From: Paraglaciecola sp.
GTDB lineage: Bacteria; Pseudomonadota; Gammaproteobacteria; Enterobacterales; Alteromonadaceae
Reading direction: 5' to 3'
Assembly: GCF_030730205.1 (NCBI RefSeq)
Contig: NZ_JANQVQ010000197.1
Location: 1-41,915, forward strand
Length of the DNA: 41,915 bases
Shown: piece after piece, positions 1-9,471 of the stretch
How positions within the stretch are numbered: the first letter of the stretch is position 1
How the letters are laid out: every line of letters starts with the position of its first letter
The notes under the pieces: model-generated
Told to the model about the DNA's origin: nothing
Database searches by the model: none
The model's input: the letters and a program-made list of their open reading frames with translations, nothing else
Translations under genes and position numbers: made by a program

Positions 1-1317
1 GGTTATGTTGGCTTGGTGCAAGCCGCAGTCATGGCAGAAGTCGGTCATGATGTGGTGTGTATCGACGTAGACCAAGCTAAAGTTGATAAGTTAAAACAAG
101 GCCATATTCCTATTTTTGAGCCCGGTTTAACGCCTTTAGTCACTTCTAACTATGAAGCGGGTCGTGTAGATTTTACGACTGATGCCGCGCGCGGTATTGA
201 ACATGGAGAGGTTATTTTTATTGCTGTTGGTACGCCGCCTGATGAAGATGGTTCGGCCGATCTAAAGTATGTGTTGGCAGTGGCAGAAACTATTGCTACT
301 CATATGAATAAACACAAAATCATTATTAACAAGTCAACCGTTCCTGTTGGTACTGCTGACCGGGTTAAAGCCAAAGTATCCGAAACATTGGCTAAATTGG
401 GTAAAACCCAAACTTTTGATGTGGTTTCAAACCCAGAATTCTTAAAAGAAGGGGCTGCGGTTAATGACTGCATGCGTCCTGACCGTATTATTTTAGGAAC
501 AGACAGCGCTAAAGCAGAAAAGAAACTTCGCGAGTTATATTCACCGTTTAACCGTAATCACGACAAAATAATCGTGATGGATATTCGCAGTGCCGAGTTA
601 ACCAAGTATGCCGCTAACTGTATGTTAGCAACCAAAATTAGTTTTATGAATGAAATGGCCAACCTTGCTGAACGTTTTGGTGCTGACATTGAAAACGTGC
701 GCAGAGGTATCGGTTCGGACCCGCGTATTGGCTATCAATTTATTTACCCAGGCTGTGGCTATGGTGGGTCATGTTTCCCCAAAGATGTGCAAGCCTTAGT
801 CCGTAGTGCTCAGGGCGTAGGTTACACTGCCCAAGTATTAGAAGCGGTTGAAGCGGTTAACTACGCGCAAAAAGAAAAACTATTTGAATACATTCTTCGA
901 CACTTTGGTGGCGATGTGTCTGGGAAAACCGTGGCATTGTGGGGCTTGTCATTTAAACCCAACACGGATGATATGCGCGAGGCTTCTAGCCGCGTATTGA
1001 TGGAAAGACTATGGGCTGCTGGCGCTAAGGTTAAGGCCTATGATCCAGAAGCAATGGAAGAGACTCAACGGATTTATGGTAATCGTTCAGAGTTATCTTT
1101 GATGGGGACGAAAGAGGCTGCTTTAGAGGGCGCTGATTTCTTGGTGATTTGTACAGAATGGCAATCATTTAGAGCGCCTGATTTTGATTTAATTAAGAGT
1201 AAATTGAGTTTACCTCTGATTTTTGATGGCCGTAATTTATTTGAGCCACAGATGATGATGGAACACGGTTTGCATTACTATGCAATTGGACGCGGACTTT
1301 CAGTTAAGGAACATTAA
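1..1317 (+). CDS. ugd: UDP-glucose 6-dehydrogenase, 5'-truncated by window edge
   Basis: Oxidises UDP-glucose to UDP-glucuronate with two NAD+, feeding capsule, exopolysaccharide or LPS sugar synthesis in the cytoplasm. The frame is open from base 1 and reads [19 protein letters not shown], the tail of the N-terminal Rossmann GxGYVG motif, so only about eight residues including the start codon are missing; the TTG at 13 is not the true start. Further on are the family motifs [15 protein letters not shown] and the catalytic-cysteine motif [10 protein letters not shown], followed by the C-terminal domain with [15 protein letters not shown]. Length matches the usual bacterial enzyme. galU starts three bases after the stop, so the two are almost certainly one operon making UDP-glucose and then UDP-glucuronate. 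Very confident. Confidence 0.95.
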   Translation, partial: GYVGLVQAAVMAEVGHDVVCIDVDQAKVDKLKQGHIPIFEPGLTPLVTSNYEAGRVDFTTDAARGIEHGEVIFIAVGTPPDEDGSADLKYVLAVAETIATHMNKHKIIINKSTVPVGTADRVKAKVSETLAKLGKTQTFDVVSNPEFLKEGAAVNDCMRPDRIILGTDSAKAEKKLRELYSPFNRNHDKIIVMDIRSAELTKYAANCMLATKISFMNEMANLAERFGADIENVRRGIGSDPRIGYQFIYPGCGYGGSCFPKDVQALVRSAQGVGYTAQVLEAVEAVNYAQKEKLFEYILRHFGGDVSGKTVALWGLSFKPNTDDMREASSRVLMERLWAAGAKVKAYDPEAMEETQRIYGNRSELSLMGTKEAALEGADFLVICTEWQSFRAPDFDLIKSKLSLPLIFDGRNLFEPQMMMEHGLHYYAIGRGLSVKEH

Positions 1318-1320
1318 AAA

Positions 1321-2214
1321 ATGAGTCAAGTTAAAAAAGCGGTTATCCCTGTCGCAGGGTTGGGAACAAGAATGTTGCCGGCAACGAAAGCAATTCCCAA
1401 GGAAATGCTACCTGTTGTTGATAAACCTCTTATTCAATACGTAGTAACCGAGTGTATAAACGCGGGCATAAAAGAAATTATCTTAGTGACTCATGCCAGT
1501 AAAAACAGCATCGAAAATCATTTTGATACCAGTTTTGAGCTTGAGGCCACATTAGAAAAACGGGTTAAGCGTCAGTTACTTGAAGCGGTTCAGGGCATTT
1601 GTCCAAAAGACGTGACGATAATGCACGTCCGCCAAGGCGTGGCGAAAGGTTTAGGCCACGCTGTGTTGTGTGCTCGCCCTATGGTAGGTGATGCGCCCTT
1701 TGCCGTGGTGTTACCTGATGTCATTATTGATGAATACACGCACAATCCGAAAAAAGAGAACTTAGCTGATATGGTGGCTAAATTTAACACCAGTCGTGTA
1801 AGTCAAATTATGGTTGAGCAAGTTCCTCAAGAAGATGTGAGTAAATACGGTGTAGTTGATTTAGAAGGCTTAGTACTTAAGCCTGGCGAATCCGGTAAAA
1901 TTTACGACATGGTTGAAAAACCTGCACTAGAGGATGCACCATCTGACCTAGCAGTGGTTGGGCGTTACGTGCTTTCTGGTAAAATTTGGGATTTATTGGA
2001 ACTGACTCCTCCAGGTGCTGGTGATGAAGTTCAGTTAACCGATGCTATTGCCGCGCTCATGAAAACCGAACAAGTTGATGCCTACTATATGAAAGGCCGT
2101 AGCCATGATTGTGGTAGTAAGTTAGGTTATATGACGGCAAATGTTGAATTTGCTTTGCGCCACCCCGAGTTAGGTGAGCAGTTTAAGGGCTTTTTGAAAG
2201 GTTTAGAGCTGTAG
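1321..2214 (+). CDS. galU: UTP--glucose-1-phosphate uridylyltransferase GalU
   Basis: Makes UDP-glucose from UTP and glucose-1-phosphate, supplying the substrate of the Ugd encoded immediately upstream. The 297-residue protein has the nucleotidyltransferase signature [18 protein letters not shown] at residues about 14-31, then DKPLIQYVV, and later VEKP and [12 protein letters not shown], all typical of bacterial GalU. Length equals the usual GalU size of roughly 300 residues. Only three bases separate it from ugd, so it is translated from the same transcript, and a strong hairpin just after its stop ends the operon. No oddity seen. Confidence 0.96.
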   Translation: MSQVKKAVIPVAGLGTRMLPATKAIPKEMLPVVDKPLIQYVVTECINAGIKEIILVTHASKNSIENHFDTSFELEATLEKRVKRQLLEAVQGICPKDVTIMHVRQGVAKGLGHAVLCARPMVGDAPFAVVLPDVIIDEYTHNPKKENLADMVAKFNTSRVSQIMVEQVPQEDVSKYGVVDLEGLVLKPGESGKIYDMVEKPALEDAPSDLAVVGRYVLSGKIWDLLELTPPGAGDEVQLTDAIAALMKTEQVDAYYMKGRSHDCGSKLGYMTANVEFALRHPELGEQFKGFLKGLEL

Positions 2215-2227
2215 TCGTATTCTTTTA

Positions 2228-2264
2228 AAAATAGCTCGGCAATGGTAGTTGCCGAGCTATTTTG
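2228..2264. terminator. Bidirectional rho-independent terminator between galU and comEA
   Basis: A perfect inverted repeat, AAATAGCTCGGCAA at about 2229-2242 and its complement at 2249-2262, with a six-base loop. It is flanked by an A-tract on the left and a T-tract on the right. It lies in the 53-base gap between the convergent ugd-galU operon and the comEA-like gene and can stop transcription in both directions. Confidence 0.9.
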
Positions 2265-2267
2265 GTC

Positions 2268-2573
2268 TCAAAGACTAACGTGGTCTTTCATTTTCTCAAG
2301 CATTTTTTTGCCAATTCCTTTTACGTCAGCTAATTGGTCGAGTGACGTGAATTTACCCATCTTTTCACGATATTCAATAATTGCTGCAGCTTTCTTTTTG
2401 CCAACACCTGGCAATGCCGTTAATTCGTCTAATGACGCGGTATTAACATTAATTTTCTGCATTTTCATTTGCATCGCTTTGGTTTTGTCTACAACAGAGT
2501 CAGCTAAAACTAGCGGTGAGATTGAAAATAAAAACGTGCTGGATAACAGTAGAAGGGGAATGATCTTTTTCAT
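2268..2573 (-). CDS. ComEA-family helix-hairpin-helix DNA-binding protein
   Basis: A 101-residue secreted protein. A Sec signal peptide covers residues 1-24 (KKIIPLLLLSSTFLFSISPLVLA). It is followed by a short charged linker and the ComEA helix-hairpin-helix domain: INVNTASLDELTALPGVG, then AAAIIEYREKMGKFTSLDQL and VKGIGKKMLEK. Proteins of this form are periplasmic DNA-binding proteins that pull transforming DNA through the outer membrane; Vibrio ComEA is the known model. Many gammaproteobacteria carry it whether or not competence has been shown. An AAGGA ribosome site lies just upstream of the ATG. The gene stands alone, convergent with galU. The type IV pilus genes at 23.7-35.7 kb would fit a DNA-uptake role, but that link is inference. 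Confidence 0.88.
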   Translation of the reverse strand: MKKIIPLLLLSSTFLFSISPLVLADSVVDKTKAMQMKMQKINVNTASLDELTALPGVGKKKAAAIIEYREKMGKFTSLDQLADVKGIGKKMLEKMKDHVSL

Positions 2574-2682
2574 AACGAGTCCTTATTCATATTTCCATTA
2601 GGATGCGAATGCATCAAAGAAAAAGTAGTCCAGACTTAGTGATTGGTAAAGAAAGTAGGGTAAAATTTTTCTGAAAAAGCTC

Positions 2683-2709
2683 AGGTGCTGGAATAATCAT
2701 CCAGCACCT
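2683..2709 (-). terminator. Terminator downstream of icd
   Basis: Perfect nine-base stem AGGTGCTGG (2683-2691) and CCAGCACCT (2701-2709) with a nine-base loop. It starts ten bases past the stop codon of the minus-strand isocitrate dehydrogenase gene. Read on the minus strand it is followed by an imperfect T-rich stretch. Confidence 0.75.
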
Positions 2710-2718
2710 TCTTGTTGT

Positions 2719-3726
2719 TTATAGACGTTCTAATAGTGCCTGAGTGAAGTCACTTGTGCCATGTACACCACCAAGATCGCGGGTTGTGCGGTCGCCAGAC
2801 TCAATGACATCTTTAAGTGCATGTCTTATCTTATCTGCCTGTTCACCCATTTTTAGATATTCTAACATTTGTACAGAAGCTAAAATGACAGAGGTAGGAT
2901 TCGCCAAGTTTTTACCAGCGATATCAGGTGCTGAACCATGTACAGCTTCGAATATTGCGCAATCAGTACCTATGTTAGCGCCTGGAGCCATTCCCAAGCC
3001 ACCCACTAAACCAGCACATAAGTCTGATAAAATATCACCAAATAAGTTGGTGGTAACGATCACGTCGAATTGGTGAGGGTTCATCACTAACTGCATACAG
3101 GTGTTATCAACGATCATTTCGTTTGATTCTATATCAGGATAACGCTGTGCGACTTCACGGGCGACCTTCAAGAACAAGCCAGACGTTGATTTCAATATAT
3201 TGGCTTTATGTACCGCGGTGACTTTTTTACGTTTATCGCGGCGCGCCATTTCGTATGCGTAAACTAAAATGCGCTCTGCGCCTTCACGAGTGATCACGCT
3301 CTTTGCTTCGGCTTGACTGCCATCTGGCGAGACTATTTGGCCTAAACCACAATACATGCCTTCTGTGTTTTCACGCACAGTCACAATATCAATATCTTGA
3401 TACCGCGCTTTGGTCCCTTTAAAAGAGATCACTGGGCGTAAGTTAGCGTAAAGCTGGAACTTTTTACGTAAGCTAACGTTAATTGACGTGAAACCTTCTC
3501 CCACAGGTGTAGTGAGTGGACCTTTTAATGCCACTTTATTTTTGGCAATTAAATCTAAGGTTTCTTGCGGTAATAACTCACCGTGATTTTCTAAGGCGAC
3601 TAAGCCTGCATCGGCGAAGTCATATTCAAAATCACACCCTACTTTATCAAGTACCTGTAAGGCTGAATCAATAATATCTGGCCCTATACCGTCTCCACGG
3701 ATAACGGTTATTCTTTGCTTAGTCAT
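2719..3726 (-). CDS. icd: Isocitrate dehydrogenase, short NAD-type
   Basis: A 335-residue member of the isocitrate/isopropylmalate dehydrogenase family, converting isocitrate to 2-oxoglutarate and CO2 in the TCA cycle. Visible motifs are the N-terminal IRGDGIGPDI, TSINVSLRKKFQLYANLRP for substrate binding, ENTEGMYCGLG, the catalytic lysine region VHKANILK, the metal-binding aspartates in NLFGDILSDLCAGLVGG, and the cofactor loop HGSAPDIAGK. It is much shorter than the roughly 416-residue NADP enzyme of E. coli and resembles the NAD-dependent forms common in Alteromonadales. Its relatives LeuB and homoisocitrate dehydrogenase are the main alternatives, but there are no leucine genes around. An AGGA site precedes the ATG. 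Family certain, NAD preference inferred. Confidence 0.87.
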   Translation of the reverse strand: MTKQRITVIRGDGIGPDIIDSALQVLDKVGCDFEYDFADAGLVALENHGELLPQETLDLIAKNKVALKGPLTTPVGEGFTSINVSLRKKFQLYANLRPVISFKGTKARYQDIDIVTVRENTEGMYCGLGQIVSPDGSQAEAKSVITREGAERILVYAYEMARRDKRKKVTAVHKANILKSTSGLFLKVAREVAQRYPDIESNEMIVDNTCMQLVMNPHQFDVIVTTNLFGDILSDLCAGLVGGLGMAPGANIGTDCAIFEAVHGSAPDIAGKNLANPTSVILASVQMLEYLKMGEQADKIRHALKDVIESGDRTTRDLGGVHGTSDFTQALLERL

Positions 3727-3849
3727 AAATGTTCCTGTCGTTTTAAAAGGTTGTCGATGTAGGGTTTTATTATTTTTACGGCGTAAGCCAATTTTAGGGC
3801 GCGTTTATACCACAAATCCCTATTTTTTTCTAGTTTGCCACTAAATCGT

Positions 3850-5568
3850 TTAAAAGCTAAGGCTGCAATATACTTGGTTTTTTAATGCAAGGTCTTTGAG
3901 CAATTCGTCGAATAGGGTTTGACTAAATTTTAACTGTTTAAAAGCGTTTTGTTTAAATAATTCAGTGCGTTCACAGCTCGCATTTTCTTGAAAATAAATG
4001 TCTCTGCTTGCGATAAGTGCTAGGCCAATAACAAGGCAAATTTGAGAAGCGCCTATGTGGCTATCGCCCATCGATAGCTGCTTTAAGGCAATAATTACCT
4101 GTTTAGGTTGTTGCCATGCTTGGGCCAACTTTACCGGAAATTGCTTGAACTGCTCTGGATGTTCAAGTGCAAAAAGGTGACTGAGTTTGTAATGCTCTAC
4201 TGGGATTGGTTGCCACATGTGCCGAGTTCTGATCATTGGCGAAATAAAAAAATACGATAAAGCGAATAGACAAACCGTAGAAGCTAAGTCGGAAGCTTTA
4301 CTTGCAAGACGTTTTGAGATTTCATCTGCCGTAAAGCAAAACAACTGCGTAAAGTTAGCTAATCTATTTTGCAGAGGAAAGGTTTCTTGCGTTAAACGAG
4401 ACAATAAACTGTGCTGCAGTAAGCTTTGATATGAGCGATCAAAGCCATTCATCAATAGCCCATGGCGAGAGCTAACGACAGGTAACATAAGCCGACTATT
4501 GGCACTTGCAATGTGTTGCAACTGCGTGGAAAAAGCTTGTTCTTTTTCCAGTATCGCGACAATTTTATCCACATTAGGTTGAGGTGTATTCAGTTCAAGC
4601 TGAATGGCGACTAAGCTTGATGGTACAGAGCTTAGGCTGGTCTTTTTATTCCAAAGGCTTATGCTTTCAGATTTAGCCGCTTTGATTTGTTGAAATTTGG
4701 GCCCCCAATACTCATCTAACTTATTAATGTTAGGCAGTTTTTGCACTGAAAAAACCTGTTTCACTTTTGCTGTTTCTATTATTCGAATTGCTATTTGCTT
4801 GATGGTGTCGTTGGCATTTGAAAGTGGGTAAATAATTGTTTTTTCAGACTGGATCGCGAGACAAAGCTGTAGGTCGTCATGTTGATCTTTTAAAGTAGAG
4901 CCCGGCGGTATTAGTGATGGATAGAACATCAAGGGCCTGAGTAGGGCGTACCAATGCTGCGGGGCGTCTAGACATATTTTTTTAAGAGCGTGCGCAAAAC
5001 TTAAAGGCGCTGTTTTTCCGTTATTTCGGGTCAAGCTAGCGAGTTTGACGGCAATAAATAGCAAGGATTGTAGGGTATCTAGTTTAGCCAGTTTGTTAGA
5101 ATTTTTGTGTAAGTATCTTAAAGCATATTCTTTTACTACTAACATACGGCGGCATAACTTCCAGCGAGAAGCAGCAAACAAGGTTAACTGTGCATGCAGT
5201 AAACTGGTTTTAAGCTCGGTTTTGTTGTTAGATGCCTGAGGCGAGTCAGCGCTAGAGCTTACGCAGATGGCTGCAATTAACAGTTGCTGTAGAACGGTTT
5301 CATCGAGTTTATTGCGGCCTGCTATTACACTTAAGTAGACCAAGGTATTAAACATCACGTTTACTTTAGGGGAAAACTGCGATTTATATAGGTGGGGCTG
5401 AGCGCTAAACACGTCAGGGTGTTTTTTAGCAAACAATAAAAATTGATTGGTAAAAACAGCTAATTTGCTGGTAAGTGTGGCTTGAAATGGTGGATTGTCC
5501 AACTCGGTGCTTATTTGTTCGAGTTGTTGATATAAGTTAAAAAGGGATGAGTAATTTAACTCATCCAT
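3850..5568 (-). CDS. Uncharacterised 572-residue protein, possibly a diverged HDOD-type regulator
   Basis: I do not recognise this protein with confidence. It is 572 residues, with no signal peptide and no clear membrane topology. A segment in the middle to second half (PQPNVDKIVAILEKEQAF, then LQHIASANSR) has the spacing of an HDOD domain, in which a helix with DPAL is followed by a NSA-like motif. A stretch before it (PPGSTLKD followed by LCLAIQ) resembles the PPGSxVxLS element of HD-type signalling proteins. Classical HD metal ligands are not evident, so it would be a degenerate regulator at most. Its start overlaps the stop of the upstream DUF3192 gene by eight bases, so the two are translationally coupled. 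Function unknown. Confidence 0.7.
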   Translation of the reverse strand: MDELNYSSLFNLYQQLEQISTELDNPPFQATLTSKLAVFTNQFLLFAKKHPDVFSAQPHLYKSQFSPKVNVMFNTLVYLSVIAGRNKLDETVLQQLLIAAICVSSSADSPQASNNKTELKTSLLHAQLTLFAASRWKLCRRMLVVKEYALRYLHKNSNKLAKLDTLQSLLFIAVKLASLTRNNGKTAPLSFAHALKKICLDAPQHWYALLRPLMFYPSLIPPGSTLKDQHDDLQLCLAIQSEKTIIYPLSNANDTIKQIAIRIIETAKVKQVFSVQKLPNINKLDEYWGPKFQQIKAAKSESISLWNKKTSLSSVPSSLVAIQLELNTPQPNVDKIVAILEKEQAFSTQLQHIASANSRLMLPVVSSRHGLLMNGFDRSYQSLLQHSLLSRLTQETFPLQNRLANFTQLFCFTADEISKRLASKASDLASTVCLFALSYFFISPMIRTRHMWQPIPVEHYKLSHLFALEHPEQFKQFPVKLAQAWQQPKQVIIALKQLSMGDSHIGASQICLVIGLALIASRDIYFQENASCERTELFKQNAFKQLKFSQTLFDELLKDLALKNQVYCSLSF

Positions 5569-5935
5569 CGATATAACTTTGGTAAGCGCTGTCTCCCCAA
5601 GCGATTAATTGCCCATCCACAAATAACAGTGGGGTGCATTCATCTTGAGTCGTAATGCCATCGGCTTGTTTATGTTGGGTACGATAAAACATCACCTGCA
5701 TCTCTTTGTCAGCTAATCTTTTGGCTTCAGTGATATCGGGGTTCCCTAGTAAGGCTAGAATGTCTTGTTTATTTAGGCCCAGTTCAATCTTTGCGATTTG
5801 GATCTTGTTGTATTCTTCACGATCTTTCCAATCCATGTCTTCTGGTTTATCTGGATAAAATAGAAGCACTGCCACCACAAAAAATCCATACAACAACACA
5901 CCGATACCAATTCTTATAGCTATTTTATTATTCAT
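5561..5935 (-). CDS. DUF3192 family membrane-anchored protein
   Basis: A 124-residue protein of the DUF3192 family. The N-terminus has one membrane segment (IGVLLYGFFVVAVLLFY), then a charged region and the conserved core: LGLNKQDILALLGNPDITEA, VMFYRTQHKQADGITTQDEC, TPLLFVDGQLIAWGDSAY. The core resembles the small SmpA/OmlA-type fold with its LGxPD turn. It is a paralogue of the lipoprotein at 9472-9849, which shares the pattern YFRTQ-GDGVTTKDECTPLIF-GWGDTAYK but is anchored by a lipobox instead. The downstream 572-residue gene overlaps its end by eight bases. Family assignment is good; function is unknown. Confidence 0.85.
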   Translation of the reverse strand: MNNKIAIRIGIGVLLYGFFVVAVLLFYPDKPEDMDWKDREEYNKIQIAKIELGLNKQDILALLGNPDITEAKRLADKEMQVMFYRTQHKQADGITTQDECTPLLFVDGQLIAWGDSAYQSYIDG

Positions 5936-6044
5936 TTTTATCTAACTTAGTCATTGTGATCTTAGAAATTATATTTTATTTCGCTTTAAACAGGTAACGC
6001 TTAAGCGTAAAAATTTGTGAATCTACCTTAGTCTTATTTGTGGT

Positions 6045-7403
6045 TTACTTCACGACTTTATAACAAGGTTGATATTCTGAACCTGGTAATTTCATACGTT
6101 GTTGTTTTACAAAGGATTCAAGTAAGGTATCCATTACTTCCATCATTTCGGAGTCGCCGTGTAATAAGAATGGCCCTTTTTCTCGAATAAGTTTTACCCC
6201 TTCAGCTTTCACATTGCCGGCCACAATGCCTGAAAACGCTTTACGTAAGGATGCTGCTAGTTCAGCCTTCGGTTGCTCAAAATGTAAATTCAAGCCTGAC
6301 ATGTTTTCATGATTCGGAACGAAGGGTAATTGAAACTCAGGTGAAATTTTTAATGACCAGTTATAGTCAAAAGAATCGCCTTTTTCTTTTCGATAATTTT
6401 TTACGACGCTTTGTTTTTGTTTAATGGTGCTGGCAACCAACGCCGCATCGCCGACGATAATTTCGTAAAGATCTTGTGCCTCTTTGCCTAAGGTTAAACC
6501 AATAAAGTTGTCGAGTGCCTCAAAATACCCCTTACTTTGCTCTGGCCCTGTTAAGATAATGGGCAGTACCTGATCTTTGTTTTGTGGATTCAGCATAATA
6601 CCAATTAAATATAATAATTCTTCAGCGGTGCCCGCGCCGCCAGGGAAAATAACAATGGCATGCGCCATTCTAACAAAGGCCTCTAGGCGCTTTTCGATGT
6701 CAGGCATAATCACAAGCTCATTCACGATGGCATTAGGCGGTTCAGCGGCAATAATGCTGGGCTCGGTAATGCCAAGGTACCGACCGTTCTTATAACGTTG
6801 TTTGGCATGGCCGATGGTGGCACCTTTCATCGGTCCCTTCATCGCACCAGGTCCACAACCGGTACAAATATTGAGTTCTCGCAAGCCTAATTGGTAGCCC
6901 ACTTCTTTGGTATATTGATATTCAATTTCGCCTATTGAATGCCCGCCCCAACACACAACCAAATTGAGTTCTGCGGTATTTTTTAGTACTTGAGCATGTC
7001 TGAGCATATCGAATACGGAATTGGTTAAGACGTGACTGTCTAATTTTCCAAGCGATGAGGTAAGTGCATACTTCGCACCTATGTGCAGTAAATCTCTAAG
7101 AACAGCAAAAATATGTTCGTGCACACCTTTGATGAGTTTGCCATCCACAAAGGCGAGGGCTGGTGGGTTAATTAACTCAATTTTAACGCCACGCTCTCTA
7201 CCGATAAGTCTTATGTCAAAGTCACGGTGAGGCTCAAAAATATTTTCACAGTTGTCAATTTCAGCACCACTATACAGTACCGCTAAACAACAATTTCTGA
7301 ATACGTGATAGAGGTCTCCATCGGCTGATTTACTTAATGAATCAACTTCTATCTGTGACAATTGGCTCATCGATCCTAAGGGGTTTAGTTGAATACTATG
7401 CAT
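6045..7403 (-). CDS. ppnN: Pyrimidine/purine nucleotide 5'-monophosphate nucleosidase PpnN (YgdH)
   Basis: Hydrolyses nucleoside monophosphates to base plus ribose-5-phosphate; in E. coli it is a (p)ppGpp-binding enzyme of nucleotide salvage. The sequence follows E. coli PpnN along its whole length: NPLGSMSQLSQIEVDSL at the start, CWGGHSIGEIEY, LNICTGCGPGAMKGPMKGA, TEPSIIAAEPPN, the LOG-family motif IFPGGAGTAEELLYL, and QRMKLPGSEYQPCY at the end. I chose the ATG at 7403 (452 residues) because it aligns with the E. coli start and has an AGAGAACG site upstream. A longer start at 7430 has no ribosome site. It lies next to queF and syd, as in Enterobacteriaceae. Confidence 0.95.
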   Translation of the reverse strand: MHSIQLNPLGSMSQLSQIEVDSLSKSADGDLYHVFRNCCLAVLYSGAEIDNCENIFEPHRDFDIRLIGRERGVKIELINPPALAFVDGKLIKGVHEHIFAVLRDLLHIGAKYALTSSLGKLDSHVLTNSVFDMLRHAQVLKNTAELNLVVCWGGHSIGEIEYQYTKEVGYQLGLRELNICTGCGPGAMKGPMKGATIGHAKQRYKNGRYLGITEPSIIAAEPPNAIVNELVIMPDIEKRLEAFVRMAHAIVIFPGGAGTAEELLYLIGIMLNPQNKDQVLPIILTGPEQSKGYFEALDNFIGLTLGKEAQDLYEIIVGDAALVASTIKQKQSVVKNYRKEKGDSFDYNWSLKISPEFQLPFVPNHENMSGLNLHFEQPKAELAASLRKAFSGIVAGNVKAEGVKLIREKGPFLLHGDSEMMEVMDTLLESFVKQQRMKLPGSEYQPCYKVVK

Positions 7404-7469
7404 ATTTCGTTCTCTGTTATTCTGAGTCATCGTTGTGTAAACGATGGCGCTAAGCGTTGCCTTATTTGG

Positions 7470-8309
7470 CTACTGTCGAGCTAATCTAAACTCGGGATAA
7501 ATCTGCTCAAAGTTGCTGCGAAATGGATTGATGTCCAAGCCTCCTCGACGAGTATAGCGCGCATAAACCGTTAAATGTTGTGGTGAGCAGTGTTGCATAA
7601 TGTCACAAAAAATCCTTTCTACACATTGTTCATGAAATTCGTTATGTTTTCTGAATGAAATTAAATACCTGAGTAAAGATTCATGATGTATTTTTTTTCC
7701 TGCGTAGCGGATCAATACGCTACCCCAATCGGGCTGATTGGTAATCAAACAATTTGATTTTAATAAATCGCTACAAAGGGTTTCTTCTATCCATTGCTCT
7801 TCTACAGCTAATAAAGCAGGGTTTAGCTGGTATTCGTTAATTTCGATGTCTAACGCGTCTATGGAATGAGCATGCAAAGGCGACATCACTAAGGTGTTAA
7901 ATTCTCTCGGGCTAACCAGTTTAACCATAACTTGTTCGTTGGCGCACAACGATAAGTCTTGTTGGATCGTGCGCTGGACCTGTTCTAATGAATCAAAATG
8001 GCTTTGGTTAAAGCTGTTTAAATATAACTTAAATGATTTGGACTCAATCAAATGAGAGGATGACGCTGGTACCTCACACTGTAGAATTGCAATCTGGGGT
8101 TTGCCTTTGGGATTGAGCCATGACAACTCATAGCCTGTCCATCGATCAACGCCAGTAAAGGGCAAGTCATGGTTAAGCTGAATCTCTTCTCGATTAAGAC
8201 TTCGAGGCACACCTTGTAACAGCTCTGGGGCATAATTTTCTTGGTATTCGGTTATTTTACCAAGACTCAAATTGCTTAAAATAGCAGTTTTATCAGCGCT
8301 ACTCGCCAT
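7470..8309 (-). CDS. queF: NADPH-dependent 7-cyano-7-deazaguanine reductase QueF
   Basis: Reduces preQ0 to preQ1 in queuosine biosynthesis for tRNA modification. It is 279 residues, the long two-domain (YqcD) form. Motifs include the signature [14 protein letters not shown] near residue 90, the catalytic cysteine in [13 protein letters not shown], and [21 protein letters not shown] near the C-terminus. The gene sits between ppnN on the same strand and syd in divergent orientation, the classical neighbourhood of these three genes in gammaproteobacteria. No missing residue seen. Confidence 0.96.
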   Translation of the reverse strand: MASSADKTAILSNLSLGKITEYQENYAPELLQGVPRSLNREEIQLNHDLPFTGVDRWTGYELSWLNPKGKPQIAILQCEVPASSSHLIESKSFKLYLNSFNQSHFDSLEQVQRTIQQDLSLCANEQVMVKLVSPREFNTLVMSPLHAHSIDALDIEINEYQLNPALLAVEEQWIEETLCSDLLKSNCLITNQPDWGSVLIRYAGKKIHHESLLRYLISFRKHNEFHEQCVERIFCDIMQHCSPQHLTVYARYTRRGGLDINPFRSNFEQIYPEFRLARQ

Positions 8310-8429
8310 ATATGTACTCTTAAATCATTGTTTGCAAAGTATTTAGTAGTTTAGCGTACATCAGAAATGACTAGAACATGTGGATCGGTTATTTTGTTCG
8401 TTATATTGGATTTAATGCAGAGAAACGTG

Positions 8430-8993
8430 ATGTCCCAAGAAGTAAGTGATGCAATAGATGGTTTTATTCATCGACTATTGCAAAAAGCCCAAAGCGATAA
8501 ATCGGCGTTATTGATTGAGTTTGACCCAGAATGGCCTTCGGCGTGCTACCTAGATCAAGCCGGTAACGGTGGCAACGTAAATTGGCAACCAGTGCGTCAG
8601 AGTCAAGAAAATGATTGGTCAGACTTCGAAAAAGCGCTAAATATAATAGTGCACCCTAGCATTAAAAGTTTCTATCAATGTTATTGGAGTGATAACTTAG
8701 CCGCGCAACATCATTTTGGGCCATTAGAATTAATCCAAGTGTGGAACGAAGCGGATTTTGAGCGTCTTCAACAAAACTTAATTGGTCACATTCTAATGAA
8801 AAGGCGCTTAAAGCAAAGCGAAACCCTATTTTTTGGCCTAACCGACGAGGAAGACGAAATTCTGTGCGTGAATAATCAAACCGGAGAGGTGGTATTAGAA
8901 CAAGTAGGAATGGAGGCCAAAAAAGTGATTGCTCCAAACCTCGCCCAATTTTTATTGTCAATCGACCCCGTCATTATTGTGAACTCCGATTAA
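8430..8993 (+). CDS. syd: SecY-interacting protein Syd
   Basis: Syd binds the cytoplasmic face of SecY and is thought to proofread SecYEG complexes. The 187-residue product matches E. coli Syd in its main blocks: FEKALNIIVHPSIKSFYQ, ELIQVWNEADFERLQQNLIG, HILMKRRLKQSETLFF, and DEILCVNNQTGEVVLEQVG near the end. I prefer the ATG at 8430 (MSQEVSDAIDGF) to the upstream in-frame ATG at 8367: it aligns with the family start and has CAGAGAAA upstream. The gene is divergent from queF, and its last four bases overlap the convergent gene that follows. Confidence 0.93.
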   Translation: MSQEVSDAIDGFIHRLLQKAQSDKSALLIEFDPEWPSACYLDQAGNGGNVNWQPVRQSQENDWSDFEKALNIIVHPSIKSFYQCYWSDNLAAQHHFGPLELIQVWNEADFERLQQNLIGHILMKRRLKQSETLFFGLTDEEDEILCVNNQTGEVVLEQVGMEAKKVIAPNLAQFLLSIDPVIIVNSD

Positions 8994-9274
8994 TTGGCCG
9001 CGCGCATTAGGCTGTCTAATTTATTACTTAGCTCAACTACGTGTTTTTCTAACATTTTTACGCGCTCTTCTAGGTTATCTGGGGCGCTTAATTTAGTTTC
9101 TTTAGGCTCTTCTATTACTATTTTGGGGTTGTTTTTCCACATTTGTATGGCTTTGACTATTTCTGGGATGGTTAATGATTGACTTGAATATTGACGAACC
9201 AATGCCACGGTAGGCGTTTTACCTAAACGGTGTATTTTTTGACATGCAGCTAAGGCGTGGTTTGAACTGTGCAT
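8990..9274 (-). CDS. Uncharacterised small protein with N-terminal helical domain and coiled coil
   Basis: A 94-residue protein I cannot name. Residues 1-45 (ACQKIHRLGKTPTVALVRQY, then TIPEIVKAIQMWK) look like the helical N-terminal DNA-binding segment of KfrA-like proteins. Residues 66-90 (LEERVKMLEKHVVELSNKL) form a clear coiled coil with hydrophobic heptads. This suggests a dimeric nucleic-acid-binding protein, which is inference only. An AAGGAG site lies about ten bases upstream of the ATG. The gene converges on syd with a four-base overlap at the stops. Confidence 0.75.
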   Translation of the reverse strand: MHSSNHALAACQKIHRLGKTPTVALVRQYSSQSLTIPEIVKAIQMWKNNPKIVIEEPKETKLSAPDNLEERVKMLEKHVVELSNKLDSLMRAAN

Positions 9275-9471
9275 TATTGGTTAATCTCCTTAAAAAGTTA
9301 GCGTTTTCGCTATTGAATACCAAAATAAATCGTCTATTTTTACAGTTAATTATTTAAATTCAATAACTTAACGTTATGGCTTCATTTTTGAATAGAGGCC
9401 TCTGGTTGGCTTAATTATTCTATATTCCAGCAATTTAAAACACTAATTAATGATAAAAATGGGAGATATTC

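Noticed and set aside
2242-2601. A 119-residue plus-strand open frame over the comEA gene
   Set aside because: It lies opposite a clear ComEA domain with signal peptide and starts within the galU terminator.
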